A DNA stretch of 64,000 bases from CAIVAT01 sp049317265 (GCA_049317265.1 JBMOIP010000018.1:16263-80262); one strand, 5' to 3'. Numbered from the stretch's first letter, positions 1-8,696 are shown. Program-made: numbers and translations. Notes: a model not told the origin generated them from the letters alone.

Positions 1-186
1 GCCGCTCCAGTTTGTCTGCCAATTGCGGAGATGTCCAGTCACGATGTCAATATCGCCATCCATATCTAAATCAGCAGTATCAATCGAGTAAGCAGCCATG
101 GGAAGGATGTACTCGCTCCGCGAGGCATCAGACCGAAACGAAAAAAGGAAGGGTATGAAAAGCCAGAGTATAATCGTGTTTCTCAT
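1..186 (-). CDS. Partial secreted FG-GAP/VCBS-repeat protein (N-terminus only)
   Basis: Reading leftwards from an ATG at 184-186, 62 codons stay open to the window edge, so only the start of the protein is here. The first ~20 residues form a hydrophobic signal peptide (MRNTIILWLFIPFLFSF). About residues 39-48 read DTADLDMDGDIDIVTGH, the calcium-binding DxDxDGDxD pattern of FG-GAP/VCBS beta-propeller repeats. Proteins of this kind in Bacteroidota are usually exported and often surface located. Whether it carries a T9SS sorting domain cannot be seen because the C-terminus lies outside the window. The ORF is too short here to name a function. Confidence 0.7.
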   Translation of the reverse strand, partial: MRNTIILWLFIPFLFSFRSDASRSEYILPMAAYSIDTADLDMDGDIDIVTGHLRNWQTNWSG

Positions 187-425
187 ATGCACACATGTTT
201 GAAAAGTCCGGTTAATCGCTTGTGAATATAATAACAAAAGCTGAGAAAGCAACAATAAATTTTCACTTTGTTTAGTTATCCGGCATCTCCACCCGGGTTT
301 AGGATATTATGGAAAATAACTTTTGTATTACCTTTCCACAGGAAGAAATCGAAAAGCGGTAAAAACAGGAGGAACACAGTCAGTGGAAAAGTCCAATTTC
401 CACAGGACGACAATGATTTTTTTTG

Positions 426-433
426 TACTTTTG
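426..433 (+). promoter_or_regulatory. Bacteroidota -7 promoter element for the toxin-antitoxin pair
   Basis: TACTTTTG matches the Bacteroidota TAnnTTTG -7 consensus exactly and lies 26 nt before the ATG at 460. It argues that translation starts at 460 and not at the longer upstream ATG at 268. Confidence 0.55.
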
Positions 434-459
434 AATTCACGGACTCAAAAGAAATTCTT

Positions 460-759
460 ATGTTAACCCGCATAGAAATACTGAGTTATTTAGGCGAGAA
501 TAAAGTTGCGTTCCATGATACTTTCGGTATCTGTAAGATAGGTCTCTTTGGATCATTTGCACGTGACGAACAAACGGATCAAAGTGATATTGATATCCTG
601 ATTGATATGTCCTCAGATACTGAAGACATGTTTGATAAGAGATTGAAATTAAGAGACTTGTTAATGAAACGCTTTTCAAAAAAGGTTGACATCTGTCATG
701 AAAAAGCGATAAAACCAATTTTCAAGGATTTAGTTTTCAAAGATGCAATTTATGCATAA
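460..759 (+). CDS. mntA: MntA-type minimal nucleotidyltransferase antitoxin
   Basis: A 99-residue protein with the minimal nucleotidyltransferase fold. Residues 31-45 carry the catalytic signature G31-S32-x10-D43-x-D45. In characterised MntA/HepT pairs the nucleotidyltransferase transfers AMP onto a tyrosine next to the HEPN active site of the partner and so silences it. The frame is open further upstream to an ATG at 268, but a -7 box at 426-433 and the conserved domain both support a start at 460. The stop overlaps the next gene by 17 nt (8 nt if the partner starts at 752), which is typical of co-translated toxin-antitoxin operons. The pair sits in an AT-rich pocket between unrelated genes, consistent with horizontal acquisition. 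The fold is certain from the motif; the antitoxin role is inferred from the partner gene. Confidence 0.85.
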   Translation: MLTRIEILSYLGENKVAFHDTFGICKIGLFGSFARDEQTDQSDIDILIDMSSDTEDMFDKRLKLRDLLMKRFSKKVDICHEKAIKPIFKDLVFKDAIYA

Positions 760-1078
760 AGACGAAACAATAATCCTCCTGATGGTTGAATCTATTGATA
801 AGATCATGCTTTATACCTCTGGCCTGCGTAATGCTGATGCATTTGAAAAAGATGTTAAAAGCTTTGATGCAACCATTATGAACTTTATTGTTCTGGGCGA
901 AGCTGTTGGCAAGTTATCCGAACCATTCAAGGAGTTGCATTCTAACATTGACTGGCGCAAAATATATGCTTTCAGGAATGTATTAGCTCACGATTATTTT
1001 GGAATATATCCTGCAGAGGTTTGGGAAATCATCCGGAAGCATCTTCCAAAATTAAAAGCAGATCTGGAGTCCTTGTAA
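743..1078 (+). CDS. hepT: HEPN-domain toxin, HepT/DUF86 family
   Basis: A 111-residue, mostly helical DUF86/HepT protein. Residues 78-85 read RNVLAHDY, the R-x4-H-x-Y motif: Arg78 and His83 form the HEPN ribonuclease active site and Tyr85 is the residue that MntA-like partners AMPylate. All three are intact, so the toxin is predicted to be active. In known systems HepT cleaves RNA, including tRNA, when not modified. Two starts are possible, ATG at 743 and ATG at 752; both overlap the nucleotidyltransferase gene. The gene stops 73 nt before lnt, which has its own promoter box, so the pair forms a closed bicistronic unit. Roles in plasmid or phage defence are known for the family but not shown here. 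Confidence 0.87.
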   Translation: MQFMHKDETIILLMVESIDKIMLYTSGLRNADAFEKDVKSFDATIMNFIVLGEAVGKLSEPFKELHSNIDWRKIYAFRNVLAHDYFGIYPAEVWEIIRKHLPKLKADLESL

Positions 1079-1122
1079 TTTTCCGAACTAGATCAATGTG
1101 CTAAGATTCTATGCAAATTATC

Positions 1123-1130
1123 TACTTTTG
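1123..1130 (+). promoter_or_regulatory. -7 promoter element upstream of lnt
   Basis: TACTTTTG is an exact TAnnTTTG match, ending 21 nt before the proposed TTG start of lnt at 1152. Confidence 0.55.
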
Positions 1131-1151
1131 TATCCTGTTAAAAATCATTAA

Positions 1152-2822
1152 TTGAACTTCCGGAAATCCCACCTTCTCCTGCTAAGCCTCCTTACCGGCG
1201 CGCTCCTTTCCCTCGGATGGCCGGAACGGGGTTTCCCCGGACTGCTGTTTATCGGGTTTGTCCCGATGTTGTTTGTGGAGGAGCAGATGATCAGGCGGCC
1301 CGGTGATTTTATAAAATTCAGCGCACTTTTTTATTCTTACCCGGGGTTTCTTTTATGGAACCTGCTCACCACCTGGTGGATCGTAAATTCGACTTTCGTG
1401 GGGGCTTTGATGGCTATTGTCCTGAATTCGTTGTTCATGGCCATCGTTTTCCAGGGTTTTCACTGGACAAGAAAAAAACTGAACAACTCCCTGGCCGGGT
1501 ATGCTGCCCTGCTCGCCTACTGGATTGCCTTTGAATACCTCCACCTTAACTGGGACCTTAACTGGCCGTGGCTTAACCTGGGAAATGGATTTGCCAGCTA
1601 TTACAAATGGGTTCAATGGTATGAGTACACGGGAGCCATCGGGGGAACCGCTTGGGTTTTGATTGGTAACATTTTTTTATTCAAAATAATAAACGAGATA
1701 TTAATACAACGAACAGCCATTCAACCTTCCGTTCAAAATTCAAAATTCCTTGTTCAATATTCAATATTCCTTCTTTCCTGGCTGGCTTTACCAATCATCT
1801 TCTCCTATTATACCTACACAACTTATAACGAAGAGAATCATCCTGTCAATTTCGTAGTTGTTCAGCCCAATATCGACCCCTATTCCGAGCAGTATAACCT
1901 TCCCCCTCAGGATGTGATCGGAAAGATCATGGCCCTGGCGGTACCTGTTCTCGACATCTCTACCAATTTTCTTGTAGCGCCGGAGTCGGCCATCCAGGAG
2001 GATATGTGGGAAAACCAACTCTCTGTATTCACCAGCATGCGGATGCTGAAACAGGCCATTGTCCCATATCCCCGGTTGAACATGCTGGTCGGAGGATCAA
2101 CGCATTACCAGCTTGCCCCGGGGGAGTCTCTCCAGCGCTGGGCCAGGAAATTCACTGATACCGACGGGCATTACTACGCCTACAATGCAGCCATCCTGCT
2201 CAACAACCGGGATTCTCTCCAACTTTACCATAAATCGAAACTTACGCCCGGCGTGGAAATCCTCCCTTCTTTCAAGGGATTCAAGTGGCTTGAAAACTTT
2301 GCCATAGACCTTGGCGGAACCGTTGGCAGTCTCGGCATGGACTCTGTGAGAAAGGTCTATACAACGGTGAATACCGTAAAAGCAGGTCCTGCAATCTGTT
2401 ACGAATCGATTTTCGGGGAGTTTTTCGCTGAGTTTGTCAGAAACGGCGCTGAAGTGATGATCATCATTACCAACGACGGATGGTGGGGCAACACTGCCGG
2501 ACACAGGCAACATTATGGTTTTGCACACCTCCGTGCCATTGAAACCCGCCGCAGCATCGCACGGTCGGCCAACACCGGCATTTCCGCCTTTATCAACCAG
2601 CGGGGAGATGCCAGCCAGGAGACTTCATATTGGGTACCCGCAGTCATCAAAGGTTCCATCAACGCAAACAAGAAAATTACCTTTTATGTTTCCCATGGAG
2701 ACTATATTGCCCGTTTTATGAGCTATCTTGCAGGTTTACTGATTCTTGCAGCGATTGCGAAACACCTGCAACAAAGATATTTTAAACACCTGGAATTGCC
2801 AGGTATTAAAAAAAACCAATGA
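1152..2822 (+). CDS. lnt: Apolipoprotein N-acyltransferase
   Basis: A 556-residue inner-membrane enzyme that adds the third acyl chain to the N-terminal Cys of lipoproteins. The N-terminal ~220 residues hold several membrane segments, followed by a periplasmic carbon-nitrogen hydrolase domain. The catalytic triad is visible as E278 (APES), K361 (YHKSK) and C416 (AICYES), corresponding to E. coli E267-K335-C387. The start is a TTG at 1152; it is chosen because the hydrophobic N-terminus begins here and a -7 box lies 21 nt upstream. The stop overlaps the nitroreductase start by 4 nt (ATGA), so the two are translationally coupled. A short tandem repeat at 1732-1770 encodes part of the loop before the hydrolase domain (see repeat entry). 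Confidence 0.93.
   Translation: MNFRKSHLLLLSLLTGALLSLGWPERGFPGLLFIGFVPMLFVEEQMIRRPGDFIKFSALFYSYPGFLLWNLLTTWWIVNSTFVGALMAIVLNSLFMAIVFQGFHWTRKKLNNSLAGYAALLAYWIAFEYLHLNWDLNWPWLNLGNGFASYYKWVQWYEYTGAIGGTAWVLIGNIFLFKIINEILIQRTAIQPSVQNSKFLVQYSIFLLSWLALPIIFSYYTYTTYNEENHPVNFVVVQPNIDPYSEQYNLPPQDVIGKIMALAVPVLDISTNFLVAPESAIQEDMWENQLSVFTSMRMLKQAIVPYPRLNMLVGGSTHYQLAPGESLQRWARKFTDTDGHYYAYNAAILLNNRDSLQLYHKSKLTPGVEILPSFKGFKWLENFAIDLGGTVGSLGMDSVRKVYTTVNTVKAGPAICYESIFGEFFAEFVRNGAEVMIIITNDGWWGNTAGHRQHYGFAHLRAIETRRSIARSANTGISAFINQRGDASQETSYWVPAVIKGSINANKKITFYVSHGDYIARFMSYLAGLLILAAIAKHLQQRYFKHLELPGIKKNQ
1732..1770 (+). repeat. Intragenic 7-bp-period tandem repeat within lnt
   Basis: Two tandem TTCAAAA units are followed by two TTCAATA units, an A/T-rich heptamer array of the type usually found between genes. 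It is in frame and encodes a hydrophilic stretch (QNSKF, then QYSIF) before the last membrane segment preceding the catalytic domain. Confidence 0.6.
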
Positions 2823-3424
2823 ATAAAGAAACAATAACAGCATTTCCGATCAATGACCTCGCCACAAACAGGTGGAGCCCACGGGCATTTGAGGATAAAC
2901 CGGTGGAGCGGGAAAAACTGGTCAGCCTCCTTGAAGCCGCCCGCTGGTCGCCCTCCGGTGGCAATGAGCAGCCATGGCGGTTTATCGTGGGTCAGGATCA
3001 TGATGAAACCTGGGAAAAGATTTATGCTACCCTCGCTGATGGCAACAAGGAGTGGAACGGGCATGTTCCGGTTCTCATGCTGGCCATCGGGTTTAAAATA
3101 TCCTCCTGGGATGGCGGTATCAGTGATTATTTTCAATATGATACCGGTCAGGCGGTTGCCCATCTCACCATAGAAGCCATGAACCAGGGGCTTCACTGTC
3201 ATCAGATGGGCGGATTTTCTGTTGAAAAAGCCCGCGAATTATTTGATATTACGGAAGATTACCAGCCTCTCACCGTCATTGCCATCGGGTATATCGGCGA
3301 CCCTGAATCTCTTCCTGAAAAGCTTAAACAGCGGGAAATCCAGCAGCGGAGCAGAAAGCAACTCAGCGAAATGGTTTTCAGCGGAAAATTCGGAGATCCG
3401 GCATCCTTCATAAACGGAAAATAG
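2819..3424 (+). CDS. Nitroreductase-family FMN oxidoreductase
   Basis: A 201-residue nitroreductase-fold protein, normal length for the family. The FMN-binding N-terminal motif (RWSPRAF, residues ~18-24) and the second WSPSGGNEQPW block (~residues 43-53) are clear. The C-terminal half contains the conserved glycine-rich AIGYIGDPE segment. Members reduce nitro compounds, quinones or similar substrates with NAD(P)H; the physiological substrate cannot be told from sequence. There is no signal peptide, so it is cytoplasmic. It overlaps the end of lnt by 4 nt and is followed 14 nt later by the M28 peptidase gene, suggesting one transcript. Confidence 0.9.
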   Translation: MNKETITAFPINDLATNRWSPRAFEDKPVEREKLVSLLEAARWSPSGGNEQPWRFIVGQDHDETWEKIYATLADGNKEWNGHVPVLMLAIGFKISSWDGGISDYFQYDTGQAVAHLTIEAMNQGLHCHQMGGFSVEKARELFDITEDYQPLTVIAIGYIGDPESLPEKLKQREIQQRSRKQLSEMVFSGKFGDPASFINGK

Positions 3425-3438
3425 ATTTAATATACGCT

Positions 3439-4437
3439 ATGAAAAACACCCTCCTTCTGATCGCCGCAACGGCCCTCATCGCCGTAAGTTGCAATCAACC
3501 AGTAAAGCAGGATGCTGCGAAACAGGACACAGCCCTCACTGGTCCTACGGTTGCAGTACCACAGTTCAATGCCGACTCTGCCTACGAATCGTGCAGGATC
3601 CAGCTGGCTTTCGGTCCCCGGGTACCCAATACCCCAGCCCATGACAAGTGCGCTACTTACCTGATCGACAAGTTGAGAACCTATACAGACCAGGTTATTG
3701 TTCAGAAAGGACAAGTATATGCCTACGATAAAACTGCGCTGAAATTTCAAAACATCATTGCCAGCTGGAATCCGGAAACAAACAACCGGATTCTGCTATG
3801 TGCCCACTGGGATTCACGTCCTTATGCCGACCATGACCCTGATCCTAAAAACTGGCGCAAGCCAGTGGCCGCCGCCAACGATGGCGCCAGCGGGGTTGGC
3901 GTGCTGATGGAGGTGGCCAGGCAGTTAAAACTGACCCGCCCTGCGATTGGTGTTGACATTATTTTATTCGATGTGGAAGATTACGGTCCTCCGCAAGATT
4001 TTGCCATGGACAATTCTGACGAATTCTGGGGCCAGGGCGCACAATACTGGGCCAATAATCCGCACAAAACAGATTATTTTGCCAAATACGGCATTCTGCT
4101 CGACATGGTCGGAGGTAAAAATGCCACGTTCCTGATGGAGGGGATCTCCATGCAATATGCTGCAGACATTGTAAAGCTCGTATGGTCGGCTGGAAACCGG
4201 ATTGGATACTCCTCTTCCTTCCTCTATGAAAAAGGGGGATTCATCACCGACGACCATGTGCCCATCAATAAGATCAGGAACATTCCGACCATCGACCTTA
4301 TCCACCTGGATAAAAACAGCCAGACCGGATTCTACCCGTACTGGCACACCACTGAAGATACGTTTGACAAACTTGACAAGAACACCCTGAAGGTAGTAGG
4401 TCAAACGCTACTGACGGTGATCTTCGAGGAGAAGTAA
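3439..4437 (+). CDS. Lipoprotein M28-family zinc enzyme, glutaminyl-cyclase-like
   Basis: A 332-residue protein with a lipoprotein signal (lipobox AVSC, Cys at ~18) and a single M28 catalytic domain. Zinc-site residues can be seen: H123/D125 (AHWDS), D148 (ANDGASG), E180-D181 (DVEDYG) and H273 (DDHVP). The HWDSRPYAD and ANDGASGVG blocks and the short single-domain form resemble glutaminyl-peptide cyclotransferases (QC) of Bacteroidota, which convert N-terminal Gln of exported proteins to pyroglutamate, better than aminopeptidases of the same clan. The lipoprotein anchor places it in the periplasm or outer membrane. This role fits the window, where nearly every signal-peptidase-I substrate starts with Gln after cleavage. 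QC versus aminopeptidase activity is inference. It ends 2 nt before the convergent PhoH gene. Confidence 0.82.
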   Translation: MKNTLLLIAATALIAVSCNQPVKQDAAKQDTALTGPTVAVPQFNADSAYESCRIQLAFGPRVPNTPAHDKCATYLIDKLRTYTDQVIVQKGQVYAYDKTALKFQNIIASWNPETNNRILLCAHWDSRPYADHDPDPKNWRKPVAAANDGASGVGVLMEVARQLKLTRPAIGVDIILFDVEDYGPPQDFAMDNSDEFWGQGAQYWANNPHKTDYFAKYGILLDMVGGKNATFLMEGISMQYAADIVKLVWSAGNRIGYSSSFLYEKGGFITDDHVPINKIRNIPTIDLIHLDKNSQTGFYPYWHTTEDTFDKLDKNTLKVVGQTLLTVIFEEK

Positions 4438-4438
4438 C

Positions 4439-5776
4439 TTACAACAGTTCATTCGCAAGGTTCGCCAATTCCGACCTTTCCCCTTTTTCCAGCCGGATAT
4501 GTGCATAGATGTCATGCTTTTTCACCTTGTCAATCAGGGTTGAGAGTCCGTTTGACTGCGCATCAAGATAAGGTGTGTCAATCTGGTAAATATCCCCGGT
4601 GAAGATGATCTTGGTATTTTCCCCGGCTCGTGTAATGATGGTCTTTACTTCATGTGGAGTGAGGTTCTGCGCCTCGTCCACGATAAAGCAGACGTTTGAA
4701 ATGCTTCTTCCGCGGATATAAGCCAGCGGGGTGATCACCAGTTTTTCATTTTCCACCGCCTCGGTAAGCACCTTGTACTCCTTATCCTTTTCACTGTACT
4801 GGCTCTGGATGAATTTCAGGTTGTCCCACAGTGGTTGCATGTAAGGATCTAGTTTTGATTTGATGTCGCCGGGCAGGAAGCCAAGATCCTTGTTACTCAA
4901 CGGTACGATGGGCCGTGCCATATAGATCTGCTTGAAATTCCGCTTCTGGTCCAGCGCCCCCGCCAGTGCAAGCAGCGTTTTCCCGGTACCGGCAATGCCC
5001 TGCATCGTCACCAGTTTCACATTCGGATTTAAAATGGCATGAAGGGCAAAAACCTGTTCGGCGTTTCTCGGATTTATTTTATAGCAACTCTTCTTCTCGA
5101 TCTTTTCAATCCTTTCCGTCAGCGGGTTGAAGAACGCAAGTACGGAGCTTTTCCCGTTCTTCAAAATAAAATAGTGATTTGGAATGGGATTTTTTATACC
5201 CACATCTTCCGGCAAACACCATCCGGCGTCGTATATGATGTCGATGATGGTTTTATCGAGCCCCTCGATCATGGTTTTCCCGGAGTATAAACCCTCCACA
5301 TCCTTGATCTTCCCTGTTTCAAAATCTTCTGCCGCGATGTTGAGCGATTTTGCCTTTAACCGCAAGTTTACATCCTTGGAAACCAGGATGATTTTCTTGT
5401 CGGGATGTTCGGCCATCATCACCAGGGCTGCATTGAGAATCCGGTGATCAGGCTTGTTTTCGCCAAAAACCTTAACCGCATCAAGCTCGCTGTGTTCATT
5501 CATCACCACTTTAAACTTGCCTCCTTTGGGCATTCCAAGAGAAATCCATTTGGTGAGCGTGGCCTTGTTCGACAACTTATCGATGATCCGGATAAACTCC
5601 CGGGCCTCGAAGTTGATGGTATCGTTCCCTTTTTTGAAGTTGTCGAGTTCCTCCAGCACCGTAATCGGAATGGCGACATCATTGTCGTCAAAACTTCGGA
5701 TCGCATGATGATTGTAAAGGATGACAGAGGTGTCGAGCACGAAGATCTTTTTGGTTTTCAGTTTCTTTTTTACCAT
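4439..5776 (-). CDS. PIN-PhoH family ATPase
   Basis: A 445-residue protein with an N-terminal PIN nuclease-like domain (residues ~10-150; FVLDTSVILYN supplies the first acidic residue, further conserved Asp follow) and a C-terminal PhoH-type P-loop domain (~residues 230-440). The Walker A is GIAGTGKT and the Walker B is CFIVDEAQN. PIN-PhoH fusions are widespread and are linked to RNA unwinding and cleavage, though the cellular role remains unclear. It is cytoplasmic. The start at 5776 is supported by a -7 box 20 nt upstream at 5797-5804. The gene is monocistronic and converges with the M28 gene. Confidence 0.92.
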   Translation of the reverse strand: MVKKKLKTKKIFVLDTSVILYNHHAIRSFDDNDVAIPITVLEELDNFKKGNDTINFEAREFIRIIDKLSNKATLTKWISLGMPKGGKFKVVMNEHSELDAVKVFGENKPDHRILNAALVMMAEHPDKKIILVSKDVNLRLKAKSLNIAAEDFETGKIKDVEGLYSGKTMIEGLDKTIIDIIYDAGWCLPEDVGIKNPIPNHYFILKNGKSSVLAFFNPLTERIEKIEKKSCYKINPRNAEQVFALHAILNPNVKLVTMQGIAGTGKTLLALAGALDQKRNFKQIYMARPIVPLSNKDLGFLPGDIKSKLDPYMQPLWDNLKFIQSQYSEKDKEYKVLTEAVENEKLVITPLAYIRGRSISNVCFIVDEAQNLTPHEVKTIITRAGENTKIIFTGDIYQIDTPYLDAQSNGLSTLIDKVKKHDIYAHIRLEKGERSELANLANELL

Positions 5777-5796
5777 AAAACGGGGTTTAAGTTTCT

Positions 5797-5804
5797 CAAA
5801 TGTA
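5797..5804 (-). promoter_or_regulatory. -7 promoter element of the PIN-PhoH gene
   Basis: On the minus strand this reads TACATTTG, an exact TAnnTTTG match, 20 nt before the start codon. Confidence 0.55.
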
Positions 5805-5874
5805 AGGCAAGAATCACCGGTTCCGGCAAACCGGCAAGGGAAGATATAAACAAGCGAATGTTAAAGAACCCCGC

Positions 5875-5902
5875 AAAAAAACCGCCCCTTCCGGAGCGGT
5901 TT
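5875..5902 (-). terminator. Rho-independent terminator of the LruC-domain gene
   Basis: Read on the minus strand, a GC-rich stem (AAACCGCTCC / GGGGCGGTTT, partly unpaired in the loop) is followed by a run of seven T. It lies 37 nt after the stop codon of the gene at 5939-7966. Confidence 0.7.
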
Positions 5903-5938
5903 CAAACCTAAAACACAAAGAAAAACTGATTTCACCAA

Positions 5939-7966
5939 TTATGGATTGTAAATATTTTGCGGGTTTCTGTATCCCGGTTTGGGCTGGAACCAGTCATAAT
6001 AACTTTGACCATTTCCTTCAACCCAGGGAACGAACTTCAGATATACTTGGGTAATTTCAGTTTTTTCCGTCGGATAGTCAAAACCATCGGTGACGTCAAG
6101 CGCCCAGGGATGATCATCGGATGTTACATAATAGCGTCCGCTGGTGGGCTGGCTGTTGTCGGAATGGGTGCCAAAATAGGACATTGTAGCCTTATCTGTC
6201 GGAGGTTTGTTGACCAGGTGAACCTCCTTTCCCCTCTCCTGGTTTACAATCAGGAACGGATTATAGGGCGGTGTACCGATAGAAGCCAGCGTTGTTGGCG
6301 TGTTGAGATTGATCACGATGTTCATGGAATGCGGCGTTACAAAGGCAGCTCCTGGCGTCGTATTTACCCCCGTCTGATCACCGGGATAAGGTAACAGGTT
6401 TTCTCCATTGTCAAACACGATGATGGTGGCTTTTGTCTGCCCGGCTTCTGTCCCGTTGCTGTTCCGAACGATGTAATTTTCCTCGATATCGGTTCCGGTA
6501 ACACTGCTGATGAGCGACGGACTGATTGGCAGCTGAATGCCGAAACCGCTGCGGTAGTTGGCGCCCATCGCCTTCAGGACAATGTTGGTATTGATCTGGA
6601 CCACTTTATTCTGTCCATTGGTTATCTGGTTAAAACTGTAACCAAGCACCATGTCATTCATATCATAATCACCTGTATTCGGCCAGTTGTCTTCAAAAGC
6701 AAGGGTTCCAGTGCCGCCTTCCTGCGGAAAAAAGTTATTGAATGCCTTGTTTGGATCTGTCGGATAATCGTCAAAGTTGTCTGAGATGCCGTCGTGGTCG
6801 GTATCCGTTTGCGTATAGTTAGGTAACGGTAAGTTTGCCGTCTGAACTCCCTGGATCGGGTTTGCCGTCACATAGAACACGGCATCATTGAAGTCGTTGT
6901 CGGAGGAGCCGTCGCGGCGCATATCTTCAAAGCTGAGCAAAAATTTCCCCCTTCCGATGTCATTACAGAGAACAGTATGCTGTTTCTGGGACGCATTGAC
7001 TTCAGGATTGAGGTTTTTATCCGAATAAGCCGTCCAGATACCTGGTGTGATCACGCCATTGCGGAATCCATCGGCTATAAGGACCCATCCGATGGATGTT
7101 CCCGGGGCAAAAACGCCGAGATGAACCCGGTTGCCCGATGCCAGGCCACCGCCACTGCCGGTGAATGAAACATTCGGGAAAATAATGTGGAGTGAATCAA
7201 TACTGGCAGGATTTGTCGGAGGAGTCCCCGTATTGTATTTGTAATATCCCAGAACGTTTCTGTATCCGGCGCCTTCGTGTACAAAGGTAACCCATACGTC
7301 TGACGCTTCGTCAATGATGCAGTTCTGGACATTGGTATTGGCAAAATACTGTGGATGTGAGTTTAACAGGCTCATGTATTCGGGCAGTGTGGCATTGATG
7401 TCCTGGATCATGAATGCATCCACCGGGTCGTTTGCAGGCGTAAGATAGCCCGGGACACCATCCGTATTATAGGTTCCCAACGGATATGCATTGGTTACAG
7501 CCGATTTAAAAGTGCCGCCATCTTTAAGTTTTGTGACAGGATGCTTTCCGCCAAGAAGGCAAGTGAGAGAACCGCTTTTGACGTTAAATTTCTGGGCGCC
7601 GACAAATCCGATTGCCTTTGTGGTAACAACAACAGAATCAAGATAGGCCGGAAAAATATAATCAAGCTGGTAAACTCCGTTTGCATCCGTTACCCCGGAA
7701 ACAAAACATTTGCCGCCGGTTTCAGGAAAGTCGTTGTATACACTTACGCGGATATTGGCAACGGGTTGATCCATGTTATCAAGGGTACGGATGTTGATTC
7801 CGACATCCCTGGTGGTTTTAAATAAAAAACCTGCCGGAACGTGCATGTCTTTGATGCTGGTACCATGAGAAATTTCAACTGATGTCTCTTTCTTGCATGA
7901 AGTAGTAAACATGATTGCAAAGGAAAGCACCAGGAAACAGGAGAAGGTGGATATATTCAGATTCAT
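5939..7966 (-). CDS. LruC domain-containing lipoprotein
   Basis: A 675-residue exported lipoprotein (lipobox TTSC, Cys at ~24, followed by KKET, charge pattern compatible with surface-exposed Bacteroidota lipoproteins). After a carboxypeptidase-regulatory-like/Ig segment (~residues 50-130) comes a DUF4114-type region (~300-370; conserved FEDMRRDGSSDNDFNDAVF) and then a DUF4842/LruC region (~400-670) with EDNWPNTGDYDMNDMV. A DTDHDGISDNFDDYP calcium-binding spacer joins them. LruC proteins are named after a Leptospira outer-membrane-associated protein, but their function is unknown. No T9SS sorting domain is present, so export would use the lipoprotein route. The nearest other gene, at 8157, is 190 nt upstream and also on the minus strand; no convincing promoter was seen in that gap. 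Confidence 0.85.
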   Translation of the reverse strand: MNLNISTFSCFLVLSFAIMFTTSCKKETSVEISHGTSIKDMHVPAGFLFKTTRDVGINIRTLDNMDQPVANIRVSVYNDFPETGGKCFVSGVTDANGVYQLDYIFPAYLDSVVVTTKAIGFVGAQKFNVKSGSLTCLLGGKHPVTKLKDGGTFKSAVTNAYPLGTYNTDGVPGYLTPANDPVDAFMIQDINATLPEYMSLLNSHPQYFANTNVQNCIIDEASDVWVTFVHEGAGYRNVLGYYKYNTGTPPTNPASIDSLHIIFPNVSFTGSGGGLASGNRVHLGVFAPGTSIGWVLIADGFRNGVITPGIWTAYSDKNLNPEVNASQKQHTVLCNDIGRGKFLLSFEDMRRDGSSDNDFNDAVFYVTANPIQGVQTANLPLPNYTQTDTDHDGISDNFDDYPTDPNKAFNNFFPQEGGTGTLAFEDNWPNTGDYDMNDMVLGYSFNQITNGQNKVVQINTNIVLKAMGANYRSGFGIQLPISPSLISSVTGTDIEENYIVRNSNGTEAGQTKATIIVFDNGENLLPYPGDQTGVNTTPGAAFVTPHSMNIVINLNTPTTLASIGTPPYNPFLIVNQERGKEVHLVNKPPTDKATMSYFGTHSDNSQPTSGRYYVTSDDHPWALDVTDGFDYPTEKTEITQVYLKFVPWVEGNGQSYYDWFQPKPGYRNPQNIYNP

Positions 7967-8156
7967 ATTTCTTTTTTAAAATGTGTGAGAAATACATTTC
8001 CAAATGGTGTGCCATGATTTAAAAAAACAACACAATGCTCATTTTGAATACGTTACGGTGTTTTTCAAAATGACACTGATTCCATTATTGAGAATTGTTC
8101 TAATTTTAAGACGACAGGTGGTGCTAAAACGAGGGTAACCAGGCGGATTTCTCCTG

Positions 8157-8672
8157 TTAATTCATCTCCAGTTCGATCACCATATCGTGTGGTGCGGTAT
8201 TGTTTCCCCCGAAATAGGGATAGAGCTTAAAGCAAAGATTCGGATCTGAAATGACATTGTCCATTTTGACGGTCACATCGCTAACAGTGATAAAATACCC
8301 GCCGTCCCTGCACTCAATTTTCCCCGTGACGGTATCCTGGACATGCACCGATTTAATAAACGTCATCATGAATTTCTGACCTGTCTTCTTTTCATCATAG
8401 GTATAACCGTAAACCTTGATCATCCCCTGGTTATCAAAATCGGGTACCCATGCAAGGCGGACCGAATTGTTGTGATGGTTGGTCCCAAAGCCGATTCCTG
8501 CCAGTTTGTTCAGGTCCAGGTCATCCTGGTTTCGGGGCGGTCCCCACCAGCACTCCTTCCGGAAGACAAAACGAACAGACAAACTGCTGATCTTCCACCC
8601 GATGCCGCCGATCTTTTCAAAGAGGCTCATCGAGGCGTAATGGTTTCCCTTTTTAATCTGATAATATCTCAT
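8157..8672 (-). CDS. Hypothetical protein, unrecognised family
   Basis: A protein of 171 residues if started at the ATG at 8672. The frame also allows a TTG start at 8681, but an exact -7 box (TAACTTTG on the minus strand, 8689-8696) lies 16 nt before 8672 and favours the ATG. No signal peptide or membrane segment is evident. The composition and alternating pattern suggest a beta-rich fold. Notable are a Trp/Gly-rich stretch near residue 40 (CWWGPPRNQDD) and a short HHNNSVRLAW block. I do not recognise the family. It is transcribed divergently from polA, whose coding region begins 152 nt away. Confidence 0.7.
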   Translation of the reverse strand: MRYYQIKKGNHYASMSLFEKIGGIGWKISSLSVRFVFRKECWWGPPRNQDDLDLNKLAGIGFGTNHHNNSVRLAWVPDFDNQGMIKVYGYTYDEKKTGQKFMMTFIKSVHVQDTVTGKIECRDGGYFITVSDVTVKMDNVISDPNLCFKLYPYFGGNNTAPHDMVIELEMN

Positions 8673-8688
8673 GGCCGCCAAATTTCCT

Positions 8689-8696
8689 CAAAGTTA
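8689..8696 (-). promoter_or_regulatory. -7 promoter element of the hypothetical gene at 8157-8672
   Basis: Minus strand TAACTTTG, exact TAnnTTTG match, 16 nt upstream of the ATG at 8672; it decides between ATG 8672 and TTG 8681. Confidence 0.5.
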
